DNA from: an uncultured Bacteroidales bacterium
GTDB taxonomy: Bacteria > Bacteroidota > Bacteroidia > Bacteroidales > UBA932
Length of the DNA stretch: 26,776 nucleotides
NCBI GenBank assembly: GCA_905235775.1
Contig: CAJOMY010000004.1
Coordinates: 1-26,776 of the forward strand
Direction: 5' to 3'
In this document: one piece after another, positions 1 through 6,847 of the stretch
How the letters are laid out: every line of letters starts with the position of its first letter
Position numbering within the stretch: position 1 is the first letter of the stretch
Position numbers and translations under genes: made by a program
Notes under the pieces: model-generated
The model's database searches: none
What the model was told of the DNA's origin: nothing
Seen by the model: the letters and a program-made list of their open reading frames with translations, nothing else

Positions 1-113
1 TGCTGAGAGATAAAAGTCTTGCCACACTGACGGATGCCCATTATTACAAGCGGCATGTGGCCGGGCCTTTCTTTCCATTGCCTCAAAGTGTCTGTTATCC
101 TCCTTCTTAACAT
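1..113 (-). CDS. AAA ATPase, N-terminal fragment (DUF4143-type ATP-binding protein)
   Basis: The reverse strand opens with ATG at 113-111 and stays open to the window edge, giving 37 codons. The peptide starts MLRRRITDTLRQWKERPG and then has the hydrophobic strand PLVIMG followed by a Walker A variant, GIRQCGKT, at residues 26-33. This layout (a basic helix, a short strand, then G-x-R-Q-x-G-K-T within the first 35 residues) is typical of the AAA ATPases with a C-terminal DUF4143 domain that are abundant in gut Bacteroidetes. Their cellular role is not firmly known. A perfect TATCTTTG promoter element lies 26 bases upstream. Only the N-terminus is visible, so the domain following the ATPase cannot be checked. 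Confidence 0.72.
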   Translation of the reverse strand, partial: MLRRRITDTLRQWKERPGHMPLVIMGIRQCGKTFISQ

Positions 114-138
114 AGCGTTTTTTTATTTGCTTCGGGAG

Positions 139-146
139 CAAAGATA
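139..146 (-). promoter_or_regulatory. -7 promoter element for the AAA ATPase gene
   Basis: The reverse strand reads TATCTTTG, a perfect match to the Bacteroidetes TAnnTTTG element, 26 bases before the ATG at 113. A TTGG lies about 18 bases further upstream as a possible -33 element. This is the only good match between the two minus-strand genes, so the ATPase probably has its own transcript. Confidence 0.6.
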
Positions 147-148
147 CC

Positions 149-193
149 TTTTTCCAGCGATATTCCAATAATCCAATGCTTTTTTTCCAGCGA
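149..193. repeat. Two direct copies of a 12-base word, 33 bases apart
   Basis: TTTTTCCAGCGA occurs at 149-160 and again at 182-193. The spacing of 33 bases is close to three turns of the helix. On the minus strand both copies lie just upstream of the ATPase -7 element, where an operator would sit. The rest of the 135-base gap between the two genes holds no open reading frame of note. Confidence 0.5.
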
Positions 194-248
194 CTTTGTT
201 TGGAACTGATGCTGTTTTTCGAGGACATCCCCCGAAAACCGTGGCGAA

Positions 249-1115
249 TTATTGCAGGAACTCCGTCGGCGTGCTTCCCGTCATCTTCTTGAACAGGCGG
301 CTGAAATGGTGAGGATACGCAAAGCCAAGCAGGTCGGCAACTTCTCCTACACTTAGTCCTTTCATCAGGAGTGTTTTGGCCTGGTCGATGACAAAGTCGT
401 GTATATACCCGATCGCCGTTCCGCCGGTAGCCTGGTGGATCATATCGCCGAAATAACGGGCCGAATAGGCCAGCTCGCCTGCGCACCAGGCAACGGTCGG
501 AAGTCCCTTTTCGTGTTGCAGGCCCTTGGAGAAATAATCAACCAACAGATGGTGGAAGCGTTTGAGAATATCGCTTTCGCCACTCTCTTTCAGGGTGAGT
601 TGCCTCAGATAGATGCGCTGGCAGTAATCCAGGATTAGTTGAAGGTAACTGATGAGGATGCGTCTGAGTGCGGGAGAATCCGGGCCCTCCTGCATTTCTT
701 TCCGCATCGTTGACAAAAATGCAGATATCCGTTCCCACTCGTTTGGTTCCATCCGGAGCCAGTTCGTGTCAAAGTAAGAGAAAAACGGGTATTCGGGCCG
801 ATAGAGTTCCGGCGACCACAGCAAGGCCCACCCGTTTATGTACAACGGAGTCCCATTGTCTTCTCCCCCGCCGATCTGTCCGGGAGCGACAGCAATGATG
901 GAACGGTCCCCTACAATAATGGACTTGGTGCCGTAGGACAGATACTTGGGGAATTGCTGCTGGATGAACAGGCCGTAAACGCCATAATCGTTCAGGCTGC
1001 TGCGGAAGGGAGAAACCTCGTCATAACTTATCAGCGCCATCTGCGGATGCAGCACCGGAGCACCTACGTACTCGGCATATACATTAGGATTATCCACCTT
1101 CAATATCTTCTTCAT
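249..1115 (-). CDS. AraC-family transcriptional regulator
   Basis: This 288-residue protein has the usual AraC layout: a variable N-terminal sensing region (about 1-185) and a C-terminal double helix-turn-helix (about 190-288). The second helix-turn-helix carries the family signature, including VGEVADLLGFAYPHHFSRLF followed by KKMTGSTPTEF. The ATG at 1115 is used, and a TATCTTTG element ends 8 bases upstream of it. The gene is divergent from the hydrolase and cyclophilin-like operon at 1207. Divergent AraC regulators often control their neighbour, so that operon is the probable target; this is inference. The ligand is unknown. Confidence 0.9.
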   Translation of the reverse strand: MKKILKVDNPNVYAEYVGAPVLHPQMALISYDEVSPFRSSLNDYGVYGLFIQQQFPKYLSYGTKSIIVGDRSIIAVAPGQIGGGEDNGTPLYINGWALLWSPELYRPEYPFFSYFDTNWLRMEPNEWERISAFLSTMRKEMQEGPDSPALRRILISYLQLILDYCQRIYLRQLTLKESGESDILKRFHHLLVDYFSKGLQHEKGLPTVAWCAGELAYSARYFGDMIHQATGGTAIGYIHDFVIDQAKTLLMKGLSVGEVADLLGFAYPHHFSRLFKKMTGSTPTEFLQ

Positions 1116-1122
1116 CGCACTA

Positions 1123-1130
1123 CAAAGATA
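1123..1130 (-). promoter_or_regulatory. -7 promoter element for the AraC regulator
   Basis: The reverse strand reads TATCTTTG, a perfect TAnnTTTG match, only 7 bases before the ATG at 1115. The transcript leader would be very short. No convincing -33 TTTG is seen at the usual distance. Confidence 0.55.
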
Positions 1131-1194
1131 CGAAAATCTGCGAAATTGGTATAAAGTCAGCGAATTTTAGTACAAACTTCCGAGCAACTCACAT

Positions 1195-1202
1195 TAACTT
1201 TG
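1195..1202 (+). promoter_or_regulatory. -7 promoter element for the hydrolase operon
   Basis: TAACTTTG matches TAnnTTTG and ends only 4 bases before the ATG at 1207. If it is used, transcription would start at or next to the A of the start codon, giving a leaderless or nearly leaderless mRNA. The -33 region is poor, which would suit a promoter activated by the divergent AraC protein. Confidence 0.5.
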
Positions 1203-1206
1203 CATC

Positions 1207-2259
1207 ATGAGACAACCCGTAGTATTGGCACTTGCAGCCATGATGCTGCTTGCCTGCAATCAAAACAAGAATATGAGCACCCTGAATCTTACTCAAGAAT
1301 GGGACAAGACGTTCCCGAAGTCCGAGCTGGTAAATCACAGCAAAGTCACTTTTACCAACCTTTTTGGTATAACCCTGGCTGCAGATCTGTATATACCCGG
1401 ATCTTTCGCTGACGCTCAGGATGACAAGCTCCCCGCCATTGCAGTATGCGGTCCGTTCGGAGCTGTCAAGGAGCAGTCCAGCGGCCTGTATGCACAACAT
1501 ATGGCTGAGCGTGGCTTTGTCGCCTTGGCCTTTGACCCTTCCTATTCGGGTGAATCCGGCGGTGAACCCCGCAGGATGGCCTCCCCCGACATCATGACGG
1601 AGGATTTCTCCGCCGCTGTTGACTTCCTCTCCAATCATGAGTTGGTAGATCCCGAACGTATCGGCATCATCGGCATTTGCGGCTGGGGCGGTATTGCCCT
1701 GAACGCAGCAGCCGTCGACCCCCGCATCAAAGCGACGGTTGCTTCCACCATGTATGAACTCACCCGTGTCAATGAGAAAGGCTACTTTGACCAGAACGAC
1801 AGCGAAGATGCCCGTTATGCCATGCGTCAGATGGTGGCCAGGCAGCGCACCGAGGACTTCCGGAGCGGCGAACATCCGCGTGCAGGCGGTGTCGTGGATC
1901 CGCTTCCGGACGATGCTCCCTGGTTCGTGAAAGAGTATCACGCCTATTACAAATGCCCCCGCGGATATCATCCCCGCAGCGGCAACTCCACCGACGGCTG
2001 GGCCATCGACGGCATGATGCCCATGATAAACACCCGCCTTCTCCGTTATGCCGACGAAATCCGCAGTGCCGTCCTCATCATCCACGGTGAAAAAGCGCAC
2101 AGCCGCTATATGGGCGAAGACGCTTTCAAACTCCTCAAGGGCGACAACAAGGAACTGATGATCATTCCAGGCGCCACCCACGTGGACCTTTACGACGATG
2201 TGAAGGGCGTGATTCCCTATGACAAGATGGAAGCCTTTTTTAACGAACACCTGAAGTAA
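1207..2259 (+). CDS. Lipoprotein alpha/beta hydrolase (dienelactone-hydrolase-like, Cys nucleophile)
   Basis: This 350-residue protein begins with a lipoprotein signal peptide (MRQPVVLALAAMMLLAC; lipid-bearing Cys at 17). The mature part is an alpha/beta hydrolase. The nucleophile elbow reads GICGWGG, so the nucleophile is Cys rather than Ser, as in dienelactone hydrolases. The probable catalytic His is in GATHVD near the C-terminus, and the strand LIIHGEKAHS is where family members usually carry their acidic loop. The substrate is not predictable. Residues 65-73 (GSFADAQDD) are encoded by a copy of a dispersed repeat and look like a small in-frame insertion just before KLPAIAV. The stop codon shares one base with the start of the next gene, so the two are surely co-transcribed. 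Confidence 0.85.
   Translation: MRQPVVLALAAMMLLACNQNKNMSTLNLTQEWDKTFPKSELVNHSKVTFTNLFGITLAADLYIPGSFADAQDDKLPAIAVCGPFGAVKEQSSGLYAQHMAERGFVALAFDPSYSGESGGEPRRMASPDIMTEDFSAAVDFLSNHELVDPERIGIIGICGWGGIALNAAAVDPRIKATVASTMYELTRVNEKGYFDQNDSEDARYAMRQMVARQRTEDFRSGEHPRAGGVVDPLPDDAPWFVKEYHAYYKCPRGYHPRSGNSTDGWAIDGMMPMINTRLLRYADEIRSAVLIIHGEKAHSRYMGEDAFKLLKGDNKELMIIPGATHVDLYDDVKGVIPYDKMEAFFNEHLK
1399..1426 (+). repeat. Dispersed short repeat, copy 1 (inside the hydrolase gene)
   Basis: This segment contains CGCTGACGCTCAGGATGACA, which matches the reverse complement of the segment at 13984-14008 (CACTGCGTTCAGAATGACA) with a few changes. Both are variants of a short repeat that is widespread in bacterial genomes and that often produces tails such as ILHCVQNDK in predicted proteins. 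Here it is read in frame as SFADAQDDK within the hydrolase. Confidence 0.65.
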
Positions 2260-2738
2260 TGAAAAGCGTATTATTTGTCCTGGCTGTTGCACTCGCGCCG
2301 GCAATTATTGTTTCCTGCGCCCCGGTCTCCGTTCCCGGCAATACGGAAGTCAGCGAGAAGCAGCCTGGACACCCAAGTGATACTGATAATCAACAGAATA
2401 TGACCATTCGTATCAACATCGGCGATAAAACATTCAGCGCCGAAATAGAAAACAGCGAAACCGGAAAAGCGTTTGTCGCCAAGCTCCCGCTCACCCTGGA
2501 TATGAGCGAACTGAACGGAAATGAGAAATACTGCTACGGCGTGGAGCTGCCCCGTGCCGACAAACGCTACGATTCCATAGCTGCCGGCGACCTGATGCTT
2601 TATTCCGGCAATTGTGTCGTACTGTTCTACGGAAGCGCCGGCGGCTATAGCTATACCCGCATCGGCAAGCTCACCGGAACGGACGGCCTGAAGGAAGCCT
2701 TAGGAACCGGCAGTATTCGTGTTACCTTTGCAAAATAA
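2259..2738 (+). CDS. Cyclophilin-like fold lipoprotein
   Basis: This 159-residue protein has a lipoprotein signal peptide (MKSVLFVLAVALAPAIIVSC; Cys 20), a polar linker to about residue 47, and one domain from 48 to the end. The domain reads like the Bacteroidetes cyclophilin-like family (TIRINIGDKTFSAEI, a VELPRADKRYDSIAAGDLML-like core, LFYGSAGGYSYTRIGKL). Such proteins share the cyclophilin beta-barrel but are not shown to be prolyl isomerases. They often sit beside flavodoxins, reductases or hydrolases under AraC control, which fits this context. The start overlaps the hydrolase stop (TAATG). Confidence 0.8.
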   Translation: MKSVLFVLAVALAPAIIVSCAPVSVPGNTEVSEKQPGHPSDTDNQQNMTIRINIGDKTFSAEIENSETGKAFVAKLPLTLDMSELNGNEKYCYGVELPRADKRYDSIAAGDLMLYSGNCVVLFYGSAGGYSYTRIGKLTGTDGLKEALGTGSIRVTFAK

Positions 2739-2794
2739 AACTGATTTGAAGCATCTATGTTCTGAAAGTTTGGAGTGATTATGAGGAACTTCGC

Positions 2795-2825
2795 TTTGTC
2801 AAGTGGATGGAAATGACTAATTTTG
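2795..2825 (+). promoter_or_regulatory. Promoter of the BASS transporter gene (-33 and -7 elements)
   Basis: TTTG at 2795-2798 and TAATTTTG at 2818-2825 are 19 bases apart, the spacing expected of a Bacteroidetes housekeeping promoter. The ATG at 2848 follows 22 bases later. This separates the transporter from the operon upstream. The rest of the 109-base gap shows no terminator hairpin. Confidence 0.65.
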
Positions 2826-2847
2826 CAAGGACAAATCGCAATTTGGC

Positions 2848-3726
2848 ATGAATACCATTTGGATTGTTCTTCCCATCCTGACGCTGCTGATGTTCGATTT
2901 GGGCCTGAGCCTGCGCTTGGAAGATTTCGGGAATGTGTTCCGCAAGCCCTGGCCGGTGGTGGTAGCGCTTTTCGGACAGCTTGTCCTGCTTCCGGCCATC
3001 GCGCTGGGACTGGCCTGTCTTTTCCGCCTGCCGCCGGTATTCTTCATCGGCCTGGTGCTCATTGCCTGCTGCCCGGGAGGCAGTTCTTCCAATGTTTTCT
3101 CCAGACTGGCCGGGGGAGATGTGGCGTTGTCCGTGACGCTGACGGCACTCAGCAGCATCATTACCCTTTTCACCGTCCCGGTGGTGATGGGCTGGGCCAC
3201 GCAGCTCGTGGGTGAGAGCGTGGGCATCACCCTCCCCGTGGGCAACCTGGTGAAGCAGAACCTGGTGATGATGCTCGTTCCGGTGCTGACGGGACTGGGC
3301 CTGCACTATCTCTCCCCGAAGGCCGCCGACAAGACGGACAAAGTGCTATCCAAGCTGGCGTTCCCGCTGCTGCTGGTGCTGATAACCGTCTTTTACATCC
3401 AGCATCGGCATACCATTCTGGACAACATCGGCATCCTGGGGCTTTGCGTGACGGCGCTGATTCTGGTGGCTATCGGCTGTTCCTCCCTGCTCTCCCGTCT
3501 GGTGCGCAATGACGCGCAGCAGCGGCGGACGGTGGTCATCGAAGTGGGGATGCAGAATGCGGCGCAGGCCATAGCCATCGCTTCCAGCCCCTTCATCTTC
3601 GCCAACGAGGTGATGGCCATCCCTGCCATTCTCTATTCCTTGATAATGAATATCGTCCTGCTGATCTACGTGTATTTCATACGGAGAAAGGACAAAAAAA
3701 GAGGCCATCCTGCGGCCGCCGTATGA
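2848..3726 (+). CDS. Bile acid:sodium symporter (BASS) family transporter
   Basis: This 292-residue integral membrane protein has about nine to ten hydrophobic segments. The family motif ACCPGGSSSNVFSRLAGGDVALSV lies at roughly residues 73-96, and the second discontinuous helix motif, EVGMQNAAQAIAIAS, at about 232-246. These two crossing helices form the sodium sites in BASS structures. Family members import organic anions such as bile acids, keto acids or pantoate with sodium; the substrate here is unknown. There is a short charged cytoplasmic tail (RRKDKKRG). The gene is a single unit with its own promoter and faces the HD-domain gene, 26 bases away. Confidence 0.9.
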   Translation: MNTIWIVLPILTLLMFDLGLSLRLEDFGNVFRKPWPVVVALFGQLVLLPAIALGLACLFRLPPVFFIGLVLIACCPGGSSSNVFSRLAGGDVALSVTLTALSSIITLFTVPVVMGWATQLVGESVGITLPVGNLVKQNLVMMLVPVLTGLGLHYLSPKAADKTDKVLSKLAFPLLLVLITVFYIQHRHTILDNIGILGLCVTALILVAIGCSSLLSRLVRNDAQQRRTVVIEVGMQNAAQAIAIASSPFIFANEVMAIPAILYSLIMNIVLLIYVYFIRRKDKKRGHPAAAV

Positions 3727-3752
3727 CAAGGAATGCCTGTCGGCCGGAGAGG

Positions 3753-4400
3753 TTACGGACTACATCTCATCGGCAATGATGGAGCGTTTTCTTCGTTGTA
3801 GGCTATCTCGAAAAACTCGCGCAGGCGCGCTTCGTCCCGGATGATCTGCCGGAGCCTCCGCAGCGGTTCTTCGTTGGGCGAGCCGGGAATCAGCAGATGG
3901 AGATAACCCCCGTCGGCATATTTCTCGTGCAAGTGCTCCAGCGTCCGTTGCCAATGAGCTTCCTTGTCCAGCTCCGGATAGTGCGACAGGCCGAATTGAA
4001 CCGTCCTCCGGATGATGGTCTCCGGCACGATCATTCTGTCCGCTTCCGCCACCAGGGCGCCGTAGATGCTCCGTGGAGGGGTCGTGGCCGACGCCCGGTG
4101 GTCTTCCGCGGCCTGGGCGATCGTCTCGATCTGCTCCGGGGTGAACCACCGGCGCAACGCCTCATCGGAGCGGATGATGCGGCCGCTTTCCAGATGATGC
4201 GTCTTCCGGTCTGCCTCCAGCCCGAGGTCATGGCACGCGGCCGCGACATAGAGCATGTCCTCATCTATGTCGTAGGCGTTCCCCATATCCAGAGCCCTTT
4301 CAATGACGGCACGGGCATGGTCCTCCCGATGCGCTTTGTCGAAGGAGGCATAACGCGGGATAACGTGCGTCTCGATGTATTCAACAAGAGAAGGTGTCAT
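3753..4400 (-). CDS. HD-domain metal-dependent phosphohydrolase
   Basis: This 215-residue protein has the HD signature in order: an early His in HREDHARAV (about 25-30), the HD pair in ACHDLGLEAD (about 56), a further His in AEDHR (about 98), and the closing Asp in VAEADRM (about 117). Together these bind the catalytic metal ions. The rest is helical with no extra recognised domain, so it is a stand-alone HD hydrolase, probably acting on a nucleotide or other phosphate ester. The substrate cannot be told from the sequence. The gene lies divergent from the esterase at 4503 and convergent with the BASS gene. Confidence 0.85.
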   Translation of the reverse strand: MTPSLVEYIETHVIPRYASFDKAHREDHARAVIERALDMGNAYDIDEDMLYVAAACHDLGLEADRKTHHLESGRIIRSDEALRRWFTPEQIETIAQAAEDHRASATTPPRSIYGALVAEADRMIVPETIIRRTVQFGLSHYPELDKEAHWQRTLEHLHEKYADGGYLHLLIPGSPNEEPLRRLRQIIRDEARLREFFEIAYNEENAPSLPMRCSP

Positions 4401-4411
4401 GGTTCGTCTTG

Positions 4412-4419
4412 CGAAGATA
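4412..4419 (-). promoter_or_regulatory. Possible -7 element for the HD-domain gene
   Basis: The reverse strand reads TATCTTCG, one base away from TAnnTTTG, 11 bases before the ATG at 4400. No -33 element is seen at the right spacing, so this is a weak call. Confidence 0.35.
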
Positions 4420-4458
4420 CGGTTTTTTTCAAAACTGGGAATATTTCCCGAAATTCGT

Positions 4459-4466
4459 TATCTTTG
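4459..4466 (+). promoter_or_regulatory. -7 promoter element for the esterase gene
   Basis: TATCTTTG is a perfect TAnnTTTG match, 36 bases before the ATG at 4503. The -33 region (about 4436-4440) has no clear TTTG. Confidence 0.6.
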
Positions 4467-4502
4467 GGTCATCAAATCCTATAAACCAATTATTACGAAC
4501 CC

Positions 4503-5660
4503 ATGAGACGGACTTTCTTGTTGATGATGGCTTTTGCGGCGCTGGCTGCAAATGCCCAGCAGAGGAATCCCGTGGTGCCCTCCTTTACCGGCGCCGTCGA
4601 GGATTTCAAACCGAATGTGACCAACCAGCTCGGACACCAGTATCCGATGGTGAACTCCCAGGGAGCCGTGCGGGCCCAGCTCTATGCGCCCGACGCTAAA
4701 TCTGTCCAACTGGACATTGCCGGCAAACGGTATGAAATGGCCAAGGACGAGAACGGTGTCTGGACCGGCACGTCCGATCCGCAGGATGTCGGCTTCCACT
4801 ACTACCAGCTGAACGTTGACGGGGCTTCGGTGCCCGATCCCGGCAGCCTGTATTTCTTCGGAGCCGGCCGCTGGGGCAGCGGCATCGAGATCCCTTCCTA
4901 CGACATGGATTTCTGGCAGGTCAAGGACGTGCCCCAGGGTGTCGTGGAAGAGCGGTACTACTGGACCAAGGCCACGGAGAGCATGCGTCACTGCTTCGTC
5001 TATCTGCCTGCCGAGTATCAGAAGAATCCGGGCAAGAAGTATCCCGTCCTGTATCTCCAGCACGGCAATGCCGAAAATGAGCACGGCTGGTCGGCCCAGG
5101 GCCACACCGGACAGATCCTGGACAACCTGATCGCCGAGGGCAAGGCCGTACCCTTCATCGTCGTGATGGACTACGGCCAGGGACAGAACATCCACCTCGT
5201 GGGAGAATACGCCAAGCAGCTGCCCCAGCCCCAGCCGGGTCAGCGCCCGAACAATGATGGCTTCCAGGTGGTCCTCCTCACGGACATCATCCCCATGATA
5301 GAGAAAGAGTATCGTGTCCTGGCCGATGCCCAGCATCGCGCCATGGCCGGACTGTCCATGGGGGGCGGCCAGACCCGCCGGATCACCCTGGCCAATCCGA
5401 CCCGGTTCGCCTATGTCGGCATGTTCAGCGGCGGTGTCATGAGTATCGAGGACATTCAGGGCGCGGAAGGCTTCCAGAAGACCAACAAGCTCGTCTTCAT
5501 GAGCTCCGGGAGCAAGGAGAACCCCCGGGTGATGGAAGCTGCCGAGAACCTGAAGAAGATTGGCATCAACGCCGTAGGTTACATCTCGGAAGGCACCGCC
5601 CACGAGTGGCACACCTGGCGCCGCAGCCTCTATCAGTTCGCCCAGTTGCTCTTCAAATAA
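4503..5660 (+). CDS. Secreted CE1-like esterase (esterase D family) with N-terminal immunoglobulin-like domain
   Basis: The 385-residue protein starts with a cleavable signal peptide (MRRTFLLMMAFAALAANAQQ). Residues about 45-140 resemble the CBM48/E-set domain found at the front of many Bacteroidetes feruloyl and acetyl-xylan esterases (AQLYAPDAKSVQLDI, NGVWTGT, PDPGSLYFFG). Residues about 145-385 are the esterase D domain: LYLQHGNAENEHGW, the nucleophile elbow GLSMGG (Ser 285), and the closing His in GTAHEWHTWRRSL (about 367). Family members release acetyl or hydroxycinnamoyl groups from plant xylan. The exact substrate is not resolved, and no xylanase lies nearby. The gene is monocistronic and is followed by a long hairpin. 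Confidence 0.87.
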   Translation: MRRTFLLMMAFAALAANAQQRNPVVPSFTGAVEDFKPNVTNQLGHQYPMVNSQGAVRAQLYAPDAKSVQLDIAGKRYEMAKDENGVWTGTSDPQDVGFHYYQLNVDGASVPDPGSLYFFGAGRWGSGIEIPSYDMDFWQVKDVPQGVVEERYYWTKATESMRHCFVYLPAEYQKNPGKKYPVLYLQHGNAENEHGWSAQGHTGQILDNLIAEGKAVPFIVVMDYGQGQNIHLVGEYAKQLPQPQPGQRPNNDGFQVVLLTDIIPMIEKEYRVLADAQHRAMAGLSMGGGQTRRITLANPTRFAYVGMFSGGVMSIEDIQGAEGFQKTNKLVFMSSGSKENPRVMEAAENLKKIGINAVGYISEGTAHEWHTWRRSLYQFAQLLFK

Positions 5661-5685
5661 TAAGACATCCACTTCCTGCAGCATG

Positions 5686-5748
5686 CAGAACCCTTCTGTC
5701 CCGCAGCCGTCGAAGGAAACCGACGAGCTGCGGGACAGAAGGGTTCTG
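5686..5748. repeat. Long near-perfect inverted repeat (27 bp stem, 8-base loop)
   Basis: The arm at 5686-5707 (starting CAGAACCC, ending CCGCAGC) is the exact reverse complement of 5727-5748. Inside it CGTCG (5708-5712) pairs with CGACG (5721-5725), leaving the loop AAGGAAAC and one unpaired A at 5726. The stem is therefore 22 plus 5 base pairs. It sits 25 bases after the esterase stop and just before the promoter of the next operon. It could end the esterase transcript, but no run of T follows either arm. A palindromic mobile repeat is the other explanation. Confidence 0.85.
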
Positions 5749-5774
5749 TTCGAGCATTGCGAAGAGGTGAGGCG

Positions 5775-5805
5775 TTGCTCAAGTCCTGATAAATTTGTAC
5801 CTTTG
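5775..5805 (+). promoter_or_regulatory. Promoter of the PEP-utilising enzyme operon
   Basis: TTG at 5775-5777 and TACCTTTG at 5798-5805 are 20 bases apart. Transcription would start near 5812, which rules out the TTG at 5795 as a start codon and supports the ATG at 5831. Confidence 0.65.
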
Positions 5806-5830
5806 CCGTGTATTACTTTGTGGAAGAGGC

Positions 5831-6847
5831 ATGTTCTACCGGCTCAAGAAAGCAATCATGTGCGAGGCATTGGACAAGCGGAACAAAGAGAAACCGTTTG
5901 ATTATCAAGATGCCGAGATATTCACCCTGGCGGGTGAGACAGATCCTTTACTGAACAATTCCTATTACTTCTCCGCCCACGACGGACAGATGTCCGTCTA
6001 CGCCCGCCTGGGCAGGAGAGTCGGCGAAGACGAAACTTGGATGGCCGTCTTCCTGGACGGACAGCTGTACACGCTGAAGCAGGAGTCTTTCCCGAGCGGA
6101 CAGTCTCCCCTGCTTGTCCGGAAGGACGGGGACCGGTGGTCCGTCACGTTCAGCGGCGTCCTCAACGAACGGGACGAGCTCACGCTTGAGGCGTCTTTCG
6201 TCGCCACGCAGTCCCCCATCGACTTCACGGGCGACATGCCCGCCGTGCGCATGGCGACCGGCGTCGCGAACGAACGGTGGAGCCGGAAGTATTTCAGCGA
6301 ACTTCAGCAGATCAGCGGCCAGTGCCATTATGAGCAGGAAGGGACGCTGGAGGGTCGGCTGATTCTGAACGGCAAGACCGTTCCGGTCAATCTCCCTTGC
6401 GTACGCGACCATTCGTTCGGCAGGCGCGACTGGAACTACATGAACAACCACCTCTGGCTGATGGCGGTCTCCCCCGCCCGGCAATTCAATTATTCCCTGG
6501 TCTCCTACCCCGTCATCAGCGCCTTGGAAATGGGCAACTTCCGGGATGATGCGGGCATGCACTACATGCTTGAAGCCGACCTGGATTTCAGCCTGGTCGG
6601 CGCCGGGACCGTGCCGCAGGCGCTCTCGTTCCGGGTCCGGCTGGACAACGGGAAGACCCTCCCCGTCGCGGCCCGGGCCCTGGCAGGAGTCACCTACCGT
6701 TTCAAAGAAGGAAAGTATATTTTGCACGAGAACATCGCCGAGTTCGTCCTGGACGGAGAAGTCTGCCGCGGCATCCTGGAGATCGGCTTCAACGCCGACA
6801 GCAGCCGTTATTTCAACCAGAGAGCGCTGAATACGATACCCAGATGA
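5831..6847 (+). CDS. Protein resembling the N-terminal region of animal PEP-synthase/PigC-like proteins
   Basis: This 338-residue protein has no signal peptide and is rich in predicted beta strands. It matches, from memory, the N-terminal region of large animal proteins annotated as PEP synthase-like or PigC-like. Shared features are NNSYYFSAHDGQMSV near the front, ERWSRKYFSELQQ with HYEQEGTLEG in the middle, and the motif RDHSFGRRDW at residues 192-201. A lipocalin-pair fold of the AttH/CrtC type is plausible but not shown. Reading remains open upstream to a TTG at 5795, but the promoter lies across that point. The ATG at 5831 follows GGAAGAGG; ATG 5858 is the alternative. The stop overlaps the next start (ATGA), so the two products are probably made together. 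Function unknown. Confidence 0.75.
   Translation: MFYRLKKAIMCEALDKRNKEKPFDYQDAEIFTLAGETDPLLNNSYYFSAHDGQMSVYARLGRRVGEDETWMAVFLDGQLYTLKQESFPSGQSPLLVRKDGDRWSVTFSGVLNERDELTLEASFVATQSPIDFTGDMPAVRMATGVANERWSRKYFSELQQISGQCHYEQEGTLEGRLILNGKTVPVNLPCVRDHSFGRRDWNYMNNHLWLMAVSPARQFNYSLVSYPVISALEMGNFRDDAGMHYMLEADLDFSLVGAGTVPQALSFRVRLDNGKTLPVAARALAGVTYRFKEGKYILHENIAEFVLDGEVCRGILEIGFNADSSRYFNQRALNTIPR

Noticed and set aside
4479..5684. Long minus-strand open frame (about 400 codons) opposite the esterase gene
   Set aside because: It lies wholly opposite a gene with clear family motifs, has no recognisable domain and is explained by the GC-rich codon pattern.
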